This document shows, piece by piece, positions 32,985 to 45,000 of a stretch of 64,000 bases of DNA. The DNA is taken from contig NC_134033.1 of NCBI RefSeq assembly GCF_964204645.1, forward strand, positions 10,140,231-10,204,230, written 5' to 3'. The stretch is from Tubulanus polymorphus. Lineage: Eukaryota > Nemertea > Palaeonemertea > Tubulaniformes > Tubulanidae. Below the pieces are notes generated by a model. The model did no database searches, was not told where the DNA came from, and saw only the letters and a program-made list of their open reading frames with translations. The translations under genes and the position numbers were made by a program. The stretch's first letter is position 1, and each line of letters opens with the position of its first letter.

Positions 32985-33062
32985 ATATGGCCTATACTAG
33001 TCGAGTTGGTAATGGACCGTTTGCATAAAAATGGTAGGTTCGAGTCCTGATGGGCCTGGTTG
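32985..33062 (+). repeat. tRNA-like SINE head
   Basis: A box A match (TAGTCGAGTTGG, about 32998-33009) and a perfect box B (GGTTCGAGTCC) about 28 bp further on. Spacing and boxes are right for an RNA polymerase III promoter, but stems of a full tRNA do not close convincingly, and the downstream sequence runs on as in a SINE body. Confidence 0.5.
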
Positions 33063-33199
33063 TATACAGATTACCTTAATTGAAATGGAATTGAACATGC
33101 CCCCGGATTAAAGTCAATACCAGTTAAGACTGGGCCCTGGGTTACGGTTAGGTTTTAAAGCAGCGACCAGACTAACCTTACCAACTCATTCAAGCACTA

Positions 33200-33350
33200 C
33201 TAGTCTTTGGTATAGTGGTTAGGATGCTCGACTGTGGCATCTGGAGGTGTCAGTCCTGCAGCCAGGGACCGCTGAGGGTTATGGTTATGGACGAGTTAGA
33301 TGAATTTTTGCACCCACTGTGCTTAAAGATCTCAGGTTCGAATCCGGAAT
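33200..33350 (+). repeat. tRNA-derived SINE-like repeat
   Basis: TCTTTGGTATAGTGGTTAGG followed by ATGCTCGACTGTGGCATC resembles a tRNA 5' half with box A. A box B-like GGTTCGAATCC occurs later, at about 33334. The first part is clearly related to the repeat at 20635 (TTCTTTGGTCTACGGT...GTGGTTAGTGTGCTCG). Not a functional tRNA. Confidence 0.45.
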
Positions 33351-36300
33351 GAAAGGCATATTTAAGAATATTTTGCCGATTCCTTGTTTTACAATTGATT
33401 GAACTTCTCTTCAATTTTCTGCTTCAATTAAGTACATTCATCTACTACGAATTTTACTATACACATTAGAACCTTTATCTAATTATGGACTAGATCATAA
33501 ATCTCTCGAAGCCAATTTTCTGCGTTGACGACACGATTTTCCACGAGTATTTTTCTAGGTTTAATTTATCATATCGCCTGAAGCCGTTCTGTCGTATGGA
33601 AGGAAGATCATGGCTTTTCGATTTGTTGCGTTCAGCCGAGCACGATTTGTTGAATGATGAAATTTTAATGATCTCTATGTAGCTCGACTCTGTTCTGTTC
33701 TGCTCCGCGTCACTTTGAGGTGTTTTTAAAACCGATTACACCGTTTGAATAATTAACGAATTACGTGCTTAATACAAACATTCACATTTCTGGTTTCGTT
33801 TACGACGCGCGGTGAACAAACCACCAATAGAATAATTTGATGAATTATCGATACCTTCATTTAGCGATGAAAATCTATGAGCAAAAATAATAAAGGTTTT
33901 TTAGTTGAGCGGAACTTTCAGATGTTTGTAAATATAAGTAGATCGAGACAAAACGTGGGGTTTGTGATGAGCTGTGTTACATCGTTTAGTTCTAAGCCTA
34001 GTTGAAACGTTACAAATGAAGAACACCCTAATTCACCCTACCCACAACTTTTGCTAATGAATCGGTGAGTAAAGGTTGTGTGCATATAGGAAGGTGATGG
34101 TCGTATTTCATCAATTCAGACCCGTAATGATTGGTGTCAGTGATAACATGGTGATTATGTGCTTTACACTACTACGATTCCTACCTTGAACGTTCCAGTG
34201 AAGTATCCAAACCAATAAGAAACACACGGTTTTCGAGAAACCCTTCATCATTTTAGGTCGCAGTTTTATTGTAAATCCATGTTAAACTCCATAATGATAA
34301 ATTCCTAAATACGGATTTTCACACAGAACATCTGTTTGCGGGGATCTTTAAGGCACCATCTTATAATATACGTACATATGTTTTATATATCATCAAAACA
34401 GATGTTGTCTCCGTCCTGGACGAGTCTGTTAGACCCTCGACATCAATATATCTAGCTATCTCTTTGGGTTTTACTACTTAACTCCGTCGTTTTTCTACAT
34501 TCAATCTTTACGCATTTTTACGCCCAAGATTCTAATCATATTCCCATTTGATTTGTGAAATGGCGATGCTCTGCTGCATATACATCTAACAACACACGAT
34601 CCACGTGTGTGTCGCCTGTCACTTCTCAGCACGCTCTCCCTAGTAAGTGCTGCTGCTGCGGCTGCTATGTGTGCTTGTGTAGCTAGATTTGTAATCTGTC
34701 ATATCGTGTAACTAATGGTGGAATTGAAGAATCTTCAATTCAAATACTTATGAAACGCGCATCACTAAAATGAATAATTCCAATAAATTATATCTCTATC
34801 CACGGTGTCGTCTGTTATGTACATATGTATGTACACATATCGGTGGTTGGTTATTGAATCTAATTCGTTCGTCGTTCGCTGTCAGATTATTTCAGCTCCA
34901 GTTCTGTATTGATCACAGTAACTGTGTAGTTCTCCCTCTGCGACAGTCGCATTACTGAGACATGCAGCTGAGAGAAAAAGAGGGCAGTGCTGGTCTACTC
35001 CGAATCCAACGTCGTGTGGAACTCGAGGGTATCTCAAACACCGGGCGTTATTCCATCGTCGTTACTGCTGCTGGTGCTTAGGACTATCATCCAACTATAA
35101 CCTGTTTGCGACTGACCCCCGTCCACACCAAACGAAACAAGCAATAAAAAACAATACAAACGACTACCAATTGATTTTTCACCACTTGAACATCATTCAT
35201 CAAAAATAGACTGGAAAATAGCGGGCGATTACTTTTGTGTCGTTTCATTGAGGCATTGTGTCCCCTCGACAATGTCGCGGGTTACTTGTACTTTAATAGT
35301 AATGTAGTTTTTTCTCTCGCCAGACTCTCAGAAATTATCAATATACTATAAAGATAATTTTATTTCTCTCCTACCATTACCATAGAATAGAGAGAAAAAT
35401 GATTTTATTTACAAAATATGTTTAGAGAAAAAATTAAACATTTTATGACATAAAAAGGTTTTTTGTAATATACAAATACATGTACTATTTACGATACACT
35501 AAAGACTACAGTAGGGATCAATACATATCTAAACCATCTTTAATAAATCAAGCTTATTGTTGTCTAAACAACTGCGCCATCTACAGTTATTGACATACAG
35601 AGTAACTTCAGTGTATAATGTAAATCATTCGTTTCTATTTTGAATGGAATTTCTTTTTTCGATCGACGATTAAAAAAGTCAATTTGAATTCACTCAGATC
35701 TAGCTATGATCTTGAGACTCCAATACGTCTCAAAGCCGAAGTGTTTACGAAAGTTCAACTAAAGCGCCGCCACCGGTCGCATTTATAATCAGATTACTGT
35801 AATTACATTACGCTTAACACTGGGACAATATGTTCGCTTTTTGACGGGGCTTACAGCGAATGTTAGTATTGAAACCAGTGAACAGTACCGGTGAAATGGC
35901 ACGGCGCTCGCGTGGACGAGACCTGCAGTTATTATTTACAGTAAGCAGTAAGCGGGAACGGGTTGGTAACTAAGGACTGTACCGCTCAATGTCAACATTT
36001 CCGTGTCGTACTCTAACTATACAGACAGACAGACAGATAGTCACAGATAGGCATACAATTAATAGTTATATCTACTGTCTCTGTCTATGCATGGTTATTT
36101 ATTGCAGAATAATCTAACTACATTAAATATCCGGGAGTGAACAATTGAATAGCTGAAACGGTTTCCTTCTTAATGGAGATATTTGGATAAAAAGACTTGG
36201 ATAGTTTATCCGGTCCTGAAGGTAATTGGCAATTTTTCTAATGAAACTTCTACTTTCCAATAAAATATTTCTACTGGACGTTTATCTAAATAACGTATGG

Positions 36301-37404
36301 CAGTATCTTTGGCTTCTAGGTTTTCGTCGACGTATACATGTGTTTATTAAAGACACAATCGCCAAATACAGATATCTTAAGATACACATGTATAAGTAAA
36401 GGTTTGCTATTATCATGGACGCATCAAAATGTATCTGTGACATATTTAATCAGAGATATAGATATCAACGTAGATAAGAATCACCGGGGTAAAATTGACA
36501 AACCACTTATCAGTGATGTGACAAATGCACTAACTATGATGTCAAATGCTACAGAAAGAACTATAATTTGTCATAAATTTGGTAAATAAAGAAGTATCAG
36601 CATTTTACTCGAAATACATTCAGGAATTTGTTGGATTTTCGGTAATCATAATAGAATGGACGACATCAAATTTCAATCGCCCGAACTCGCATTTCAATTT
36701 CAGGTTCTTAACTGAAATATCTTGAAATATATACAAATTGCAGGTCTCTTAATACAGATGAGATATTTTTCAAATTGCCATAACATTGAATACAATTTTG
36801 AACGACTTAATCCTCTTTATTCATGGAAATCCTTTCTCGTGAAAACCGCTTTAAGTATTTAGAGATTCGATTCTGAGCAAGGTAGATGAATAAGGCTTAG
36901 TGTTAGTTCTCCGGCGACGACGCGTGTAAGAGTAACCGATCGTTCATTTCCGGCTGATGACGTCACGGCTGCTAATGCTGGGCGAGAGAATAAATCGATT
37001 GCACAAACCGCTGTTAAGCGGATATTAACCATATCAAATACCAACACGAGCCATTGTGTTAAATTTGTACGGGAGAATTGCTGTCTAATAAAAGGCTTTG
37101 TTTTCGGCATCGAAATGATAGATACCATTATTAAACCTTAATGGTTTTATTCGTTCTTACATTAAAGTACATGGGACCAATGAAGTGTGATGAGAGTCGC
37201 ATTACACTTCCCTGGTCGAACTTAGAATAATTTGAAGTTGCAACTTTCGGAAATTCTACAAAAAGGTCTGATATGACTTGAACCTTAAATCTCCTGTTTA
37301 TGACTACTCAATAGCTAGTTGGTGATCAGAGACAATTGTTGTGTATTCATTCAATTAGTTAACAATGTTCTAATTTTCTGTTGTTGAAGAAAGGTGTACC
37401 GGAA
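33351..37404. other. intergenic, upstream of the ankyrin gene
   Basis: AT-rich, with a short ACAG tetranucleotide tract near 36022. A minus-strand frame at 36859-37128 and a plus-strand frame at 36338-36589 have no recognisable features. Promoter and any 5' UTR exon of the ankyrin gene probably lie in the distal part, but no specific element is supported. Confidence 0.35.
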
Positions 37405-40400
37405 ATGACGCATGGACTGGACGTCGAAGAACAGACCCCGAGAATGGAAGATTCCAAGTTGTATCACATGATCAATGTTGGTACGAAGGATGCTTTCCGC
37501 GAGGCTTGGAGATTAGTAGGCCGGATGAGTGAGGACGAACTGCGTCTAACTACAACCAATGAGGGGCATTCCTACATGCACTTAGTCATCTATTCCACGC
37601 AACATCTTTACGATCAGAATAAACGCGATCTATCGCCTAGCATCGTATTGTTGTATCGCCTGGCGTTACGAGGATGTGATATCAACGCTCAGAACAACCA
37701 CGGTAACACGTGTTTACATTTGGCGACGTTTCGACCGTGGGCAGATCTTCTGTGCCAGCATCTTATACGATTAGGTAAACATCGTTGTGGTTATTTTGAT
37801 GAAATACTTCGGGTTGAAACGATAATACAGTAAAGTACCACATTACAAAACTAAACAACCAGAACGAACGTGTCCTCAAAGATAACTATTAGGACATAGG
37901 CTAATAAATGCTACTTTCTTTCTCCCGATCGACCGGGTCATTTTTTTAGAAATGCAATTTTAGCAATTGTAATCAGTTCATTTCGATACTCGCGGTTAGC
38001 TTGACTATGATCTAAAAATGCGCTGGCTGTGTTACCTTTTAAGCTCAGCAGAAATGAGAAACAATGTATCATTTTAAGTAATTGCTGACACATTTGAATA
38101 AACTACTAGTTCGAGGAAACAATTCGGTTTTCTTTTCAATAAAGAAGTTTCCAGTTTCTAGGCGCCATTTTGTGGCGGTCCCTGTGGGGAGTTTAGCGTT
38201 ATGCTAGTGGCTGATAATAATTATGATAATAATTGTGATAATGATAATCTATTACTGAAAGCTTTTTCTTAACATTATTGAAATATCAAAGCTCTTTACA
38301 AATAAAAGGTTTGGCGTTTCATCGACATGTTGTTCTATCCGGCGTCTAAACTGTGTTTCGATTTCTGTATTATAATTTCCATAGGTGCTGATTGCGGATT
38401 GCGGAACACGAATAACTGCCGAATTATTCATAGTTTCCGCGAACATTCTTGTCACATGGTCAAGAATCAGGACAAGGCCAAATCGGGAATCTGGAGTGCG
38501 AGTAGGTGACGTCGTTACCCAGACTAGGAAACACATTCATCATTTTACACTTTTTGCAATTAATGAATTTATTTTTGCAGTCGAGGGCGAGAATAAAGAT
38601 TTAGTTGAGTCGTACCTGCGCTGCTGGGTCCGGGTCAACGTCCGACGCCGTAAACTGACTCTACGCGGCTCTGCCGACCGTACCGGAAATGATGACCTGT
38701 TACAGATGTTGGACAAGGCGAAGAACACGAACGAACTGGTGGTGGCAGCCCTGGCATGCGACGTGCAAAAAGTCAAAGAGTTGCTCAACTTGAAATCTAG
38801 TTAGTGGGAGACTTGGGTAGCTGGTTCTCACAAGTTCCACTGTGCATTAATTATATTGAATATTTCAGATAAACCAGACCTGTCTACATGTGATGAATCT
38901 TACCGCATTCCAAAACCATTGATAGCAGCTGTGAAGGAGATGGGTACTCCTGCTACAGACGTCATCCGTATACTACTGGAGCAAGGAGCTCCTGACGATA
39001 AGGAGTATCAAGGTAACCAATCAAACCAAAATGAGGATTTCAATCTTTAATCATATGACATGCTTGTTCCAGCAGGGTGAGTGCCGTTTGATTCAAGTAG
39101 AGGATCACTGCAGGAATACATATGAACTTTGGAACTCGATTATATTCACTTTATGTTTGTAGCGAAGATTAAAAGTCTAGAAGACGAATTCGAAGAGTCG
39201 GAATTCTACGCACTGATTGATGAGGGTACAGTCGACTCATTGGATGCCGCGTTACAGACGTTAGAGGGCGGCACTGTTTACGTGAACTGTAGAAGTAATA
39301 AAGAAGAAACTCATGGCTCAACATATCTTCATCTCATAGTTAACAAGTAAGGTGTAACCACTCTCCCAAAGCCTTGTACTGAATGGTGGTTACCCTCAAT
39401 GACTATATTTGACTTTTTTCAGTTCTAACATCACGAGCCATTACCAAAACGTACTGTCAAATTCACTGCTGTAGTCGTGGTAGTTGTCACAATAATCATT
39501 ATGTTAATGACTTGCACTTTGTTAATTCGATTGGAAATAGAAATTGTGAAACGAAATAGAGACGACTGCAGTACTTTGACCACTGATTTTGACTGTATAC
39601 GTATTCGGCATTAGCCAAGACAATCAATTCGTCCCAGGGAACTTCATTCTACAGTTGGAAAATGAAAAATCATCGTACTAACAGAATTTCGTATTTTGAA
39701 CATTTATGAAAATAATTCCATATTACCTTAAGAAACTAGCAGACAACCCATAGATAATTAATTGCACGTGAGCTCAGCCCCACTATACGATAGATCAGAT
39801 GATGCATAAACAATGCGGACAAGCTGTTCAACTTTAATGGACACTCATTATGGACCATCGCACTAATTGTGTTTATTTACCATAAAAATGAATCGGAGTT
39901 CACCAAATTTTGGCATCATATTTTTTGGCAATCTCGTATTAACTTGCTCGTACCAAGCAACTATTTTTTTTCGGAAAATACTATACAGAAAGCGGGGAAT
40001 TCTCAAATTCATCGTACTACTGAGCTTTTCGTTGTAAGCCGAATCCTACTAACGAGTGTATCTTTCTGTTTTGATTGAGTGTATATATGCTCAAGCTCAC
40101 AGCCCTACAGCTCTAAATCTTCTGGTATAATCACGTATATTCAATATCCCTGAAGATGACATTATTTTCGGACGGCTTCCTTGTTATAACAGTGTGGGAT
40201 TCTCTCTCTATATATATACATATCTATATAGGTATAAACAAGAGACAGATGTGAAAATACGGCGTTTATTGATTCGTCTGGTTTATCGATTAGCTCTCGA
40301 CGGAATTGATGTCAACGCACGTGACAATAACGGAGAAACAGTAGCCATAACTTCATTCGATGAAACAGATCACAGTTTACTCGATCATCTCATCAAAATC

Positions 40401-43400
40401 GGTAATACTTGTGTATCACATTAGATTAGGCCACGCAAAGAAATACCCTTGTTTCTCATCGGCCCATTGTTAGAAAAGTGAAGAAGGCGGCAGGTTTGTA
40501 TTCCTTTACAACCCTTAATAAAGAGGAAAATAAAAATCCTTATCCAAAATTCCAAAAGTGACAAAGGCGACTAATTCCATTTTTTAAATGGGGATATTTA
40601 GGGGTCAACAACCTTAAATCAGGATGTAAAGCACTTCTTCGAAATTCTTACCTGCCACAGTAAAAAATTGAGTAGCGACGGTAAGGTAAGATTAAAAAAA
40701 ATATAAATGCGTGATCAGGTTGTTGATCGAAATGCGAGCGAGAGTGTTTTATTAAAAAGATAGAAGTAACGAATGCAGATTTCTGTATGCGGGATGCTCA
40801 TTTTTATTTCTGTTCTTTAACGGCGCTCGCGGAAAATTAAACTGATGAGAAACAAATTATTTTTTGCATGGCCTTATACATACTCTCATGTTGTGTATAG
40901 GTATCGATCTGCACTTACCCCCTAGAACCCAGCACCATCCCCTTCAGTGAAGATCCAGACATCCACAGGTTTAGTGGAAGTCTGACACAAGTGTAGCCTC
41001 GGATGTTTAAAGAATGGGTATATAGGTTGCTGATCGGTATCTGTATATCACATACAACGATTATGTGCATACTCCAAAATATACCAAATATTCAACCGTC
41101 ACATGAAATCTTAATAAGCTGTTTCAAACAGGCGTTGATACATCAAAGATAACACCTGCTGGTCGAGGAATAACTATAGAAACGTACGACTTCAAAGGAA
41201 GATTGATCCTGAGTAAAGACCCAAGGCGCACGGATATGCCAGGCTTGTGGCCAGCAGGTATTTTAAGTAGTTAATCCCACGCATTATAAATACGTACTGC
41301 TGTGCGTAGATGACCGCCAGTGTAATGTCCTGTTTTCTCTCTTATTCTCTAAGTTGAAGATAACGACATCGCTAGAACTAAACGCTGGTTGCAGTCGTGG
41401 TGTCGCGTAAATACGATCCAAAGCGGGCGCAAGTTGCGAGATGTGGCTGTAGCGATGGGACACACTGAAATAGCTAAACTTCTCGAGGAATTCAACCACG
41501 TTAATGAGTTTGTTTGTGCTGTATTCGCCTGCGATATGAAACGGATGAAGAATCTGCTCGCTTTAGGCAAAGGTAATCATTAATCTTACAACGTTAGGCA
41601 TCAGCTCACTTCAACCAGTCCTGGGTCTGCTTGTATCCACATGGATCTACCACGCTCTATGATACTGTATTGTAGAATCTAACTATCTAGTGGTACATTC
41701 CAAGATCCCGCCGGCCCTTAGTAAGGCATCCAGTTTTCTGTGGCATCACTATGTGAATCTCTAAGTTCATTTATGGTCACCGTACCTTTACTTCAACAGT
41801 TTCCATCTTATGGAATGCTTTTACCTTTAAGAATCAGATCCTATACTTAATATGATTGCTTGCAGGTAAATGGAAAGTAAATATCGCTGATGAGTTTTTC
41901 CACGCCGGGTTTAAGGTTGATAGAAGTTCTGAATATGTGCGTCGACCTTTAGTTTTATCAGCGATGGAAATCTGTACTGCGCAAGTCGTAGAATACTTAC
42001 AGAAGTTTGGAGCCGATCTGACGATACAATACGAGGGTAAGTGTGGCCTATTTGATGGTATCAATTCCTGTCGCGACAAAGATGCAGATCTGACTTTTCA
42101 TTGAGCCACGAATAAAAAGTTGAATATACGTCCCACGACCACAAAGCCGATAAGCTAAAATATCGAAACGTTGAAAATTATTCATTATCCTTTTTGAAAT
42201 CCGAAGTTTTCGCATTTCACTAAAAACCAATCAAGGAATGAAGATCTGTAATGATCTGTATCTATCTATTCCAGAAGTTGCACCATGTGGCCCATGCGCA
42301 TTTTGGGCGTTTCGAGATGACATCGAAAACTCGGTGACGAACGTCGTGTCCAAGCACGCCGATCTTGACCTTCGAGATGAACGGGGCGCAACTATGCTTC
42401 ACAAAGCGGTTAAAAAACGGGACGATCTTAAAGAGGAGAGCGTGAAGATTTTACTGGAACGTGGCATAAACGTCGCAGCACGTGACATTGACGGTTTAAC
42501 AGCACGTGATTACTGTACGACCGGACTCATTCCTGAGTCGGAAGGATCTCATCTAGCTCAAGTGATTGATGATTATGTTTTGTATTGTTGCGCCACCGGG
42601 GAACATGATATCGTTGAACATTTAATCCTGGATAGTTACGACCATATTTTGGATATAAACGGAACGGCGAAAAGAAAAACGGCCAAAGAGCTCGCGTATC
42701 TGAAAGAACAGAAAGATATGCTCGAACTTTTGAATGAAATACCGGCTTATGAGGTACCCCTTAACCTTCACCCATCTCAACAGATTCGTAACTGGTTTAG
42801 ATATATATTTTTTCATTGTACATTTTGACACTGGATGTAATTGCACAGTTGTTTATTGCTGTTTTAGAAATTGATCGGTGATCTACACAACGCTTGCCAA
42901 AACGGAGATCTGAAAACACTGACGAAGCTTTCACAAGAGAAAAAAGGTGCTTGGGGTAGGTAACGTTTATTAAACTACTGCTGATTCCACTATAAGATCT
43001 AAATTCCCCTCGTAAATCTATTCTCGTTTCTGGTAATGTGTTGTTTACAGGTCGTGATTTGGGTGGGAGAAACATCCTTCATAAAGCGGTTATATTCGGT
43101 CAAACTGAGGTCGTCTGCTGTTTGATTGAACAGTACCCGGATCTAATTAAGGGTAAAGACAATGTAAGTTATGACATGACACTACTTTATGCACGTGTTA
43201 AATTTTTTCTATATTAGTAAACTCCATTTGAACGCATAATCGTTTTCAGTTACTTCGAACTCCCGAACATTTCGCCGCGTGTCTCGGAGACCAGCGACGT
43301 ATGTTGAACTTACTTTGGTCGGAGGGCACTAAGGATCTTGGGTTATCAGAAGCGGTAAGGAGTGCATCGCCTGTCTGCTTTCTTGAACAGTTAATCGAAT

Positions 43401-43682
43401 TGAAATCCACTCGAATTAGCACGTAATGACGGCCCATGTTTATCCATTTCAGAATAACTTATCTGTACAGGACTATCTTCAAGAGATGGACCAAGAAACT
43501 CTAACCAGGGCCAAGCCAAGAGGTCGCCGTCATTACGATTACAAAGTAAGGGAAGCACTTCATCTTTTCTAAGTTATTTGTGGTCATCGTCTGACTAATT
43601 ATGTTCGTTGTAGGTGAAATCCGTCCTCGAAATCGAGCGCAACAAGAAATACGGCATTGTCCAACTGAATGATGATGAATGA
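37405..43682 (+). CDS. ankyrin-repeat-type protein, 15 exons, with internal duplication
   Basis: Soluble, probably intracellular protein of 888 aa; biochemical role unknown. Exons: 37405-37774, 38385-38501, 38581-38799, 38869-39012, 39163-39346, 40232-40401, 41132-41257, 41354-41572, 41866-42036, 42275-42753, 42868-42955, 43051-43163, 43250-43354, 43453-43545, 43614-43682. All borders are GT-AG, phases agree throughout, and the sum is 2667 nt. Ankyrin hallmarks include GCDINAQNNHGNTCLHLA, GIDVNARDNNGET, ADLDLRDERGATMLHKAV, NVAARDIDGLTARDY, GGRNILHKAVIFGQTEVV and LLRTPEHFAACLGD. Exons 1-4 and 5-9 encode two diverged copies of a ~285-residue module; exons 10-15 add further repeats and a basic tail ending NKKYGIVQLNDDE. 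The start ATG at 37405 is the first in frame with a purine at -3. No TM helix or signal peptide seen. A 5' non-coding exon is possible. Confidence 0.87.
40427..40875. repeat. ~450-bp inverted-repeat element in ankyrin gene intron
   Basis: The left end TAGGCCACGCAAAGAAATAC continues into CCTTGTTTCTCATC. The right end (about 40844-40875), GATGAGAAACAAATTATTTT then TTGCATGGCCTTA, is the complement with a few mismatches. It sits in intron 6 of the ankyrin gene, 25 bp after the donor of exon 6. A diverged solo end is present at 57548-57582, and the shorter element at 17475-17696 has related ends. Confidence 0.75.
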
Positions 43683-43821
43683 AATTGCTCGCTACTGATT
43701 TCGATACAACACGACGTGACCTATGCATTACATTAGTTTAATGCTCAAAAAAACATTTCATTCGTTTTTTCAAACATCAGTTTATTTGAATTACTAACTC
43801 ATATTCTCAAAATTGATGATG

Positions 43822-43827
43822 AATAAA
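43822..43827 (+). terminator. poly(A) signal AATAAA of the ankyrin gene
   Basis: AATAAA 140 nt after the stop codon at 43680-43682, a normal distance for a short 3' UTR. Position-based inference only. Confidence 0.5.
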
Positions 43828-44088
43828 ACTGTTAGGGACAAAAGCAAGTAATATTGACAAATCTATGTCAAATTATCATATTATACGAACAGATATTGTA
43901 ACTGTTATGGGAGGTTTATTTTTATACTTGAAGGAGGGGGGATGTTTGAGGTTCATTGTTGCTGTGATCAATCGAAACGTATATGTGTTTATACAGTGTA
44001 CCTATATCATAATCATTTGTAAAACGTATATGTGTTTATATCATAAAACATCTGTCATGAAATCTAAAAATTTTAAAATATATGTTAG

Positions 44089-44535
44089 TAATAGGGTATG
44101 TGTTGTTTCATACCGAAAGGTCGTGCTCATAAAAATAAAAATAAATTCTCACAGGTTGAATTTATTTTTATTTTTCACTCACTCAACCTTTCAACCTCTG
44201 ATATGAAACAACACATACCCTATTTCTCTAAAAATCTCATATATATGAATATCATTTATATGAATATCATATATACGAAAATCAATTATATATATTGATT
44301 ATAAAAGTGTGAGTAAAGTTTGAGAAATGATTCATATGTTAAAAAAGGTAACGAGTAATTAACGAGTTGGTAGAATTAAAGTCAATTTCAAACATAAAAA
44401 GTGTGAGTAAAGTGATTGAATAGATTAATATTTTAAACATATTTTAATATTTATATTTGTATAGGTTAGATTTTCTAACATAAGGAGTGTGAGTAAAGTG
44501 ATTGAAATGATTCATATTTTCATATTGAGTATTTA

Positions 44536-44634
<99 letters not shown>

Positions 44635-45000
44635 AATATTTATATTTGTATGAGTTAGATTCATTTTAATAAAAGTTTTGTTATAAAAATGAATGAAGAA
44701 GAGAACCCAAATTTAAAATCACTTTTGAAATTGATTTTAATTCTAACAACTCGTTACTTTTTCAAAATATGAATTATTATTTCTCACACTTTACTTGATT
44801 TTCATATATATGATATTCATGTAAATGATATTCATATATATGAAATTATTAGAGTAATAGGGTATGTGTTGTTTCATATCAGAGGTTGAAAGGTTGAGTG
44901 AGTGAAAAATAAATATAAATTCGAGCGTGTGAGAGTTTGTTAGTATTTTTTATGAGCTCGACCTTTCGACCTCGGGTATGAAACAACACATACCCTATTA
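44089..45000. repeat. 912-bp nested palindrome with four copies of a terminal motif
   Basis: TAATAGGGTATGTGTTGTTT (continuing CATA) occurs at 44089 and 44855 on the plus strand and in the complement ending at 44224 and 45000. So 44089-44224 and 44855-45000 are each a small inverted-repeat element, and together they frame a larger imperfect palindrome. The intervening arms also match in inverted orientation (TATGAATATCATTTATATG against CATGTAAATGATATTCATATA; GTGTGAGTAAAGT against TCACACTTTACTT), centred on a TA microsatellite. Non-coding. Confidence 0.85.
44537..44632. repeat. (TA)n microsatellite
   Basis: About 48 TA units without clear interruption, at the centre of the 44089-45000 palindrome. 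Confidence 0.95.

Noticed and set aside
32985-33062. Functional tRNA gene
   Set aside because: Box A and box B are present but acceptor and anticodon stems do not pair properly; better explained as a tRNA-derived SINE head.
36859-37128. 89-codon minus-strand frame upstream of the ankyrin gene
   Set aside because: No recognisable domain, signal or splice context; the only notable feature is a TGACGTCA-type site, insufficient for a call.
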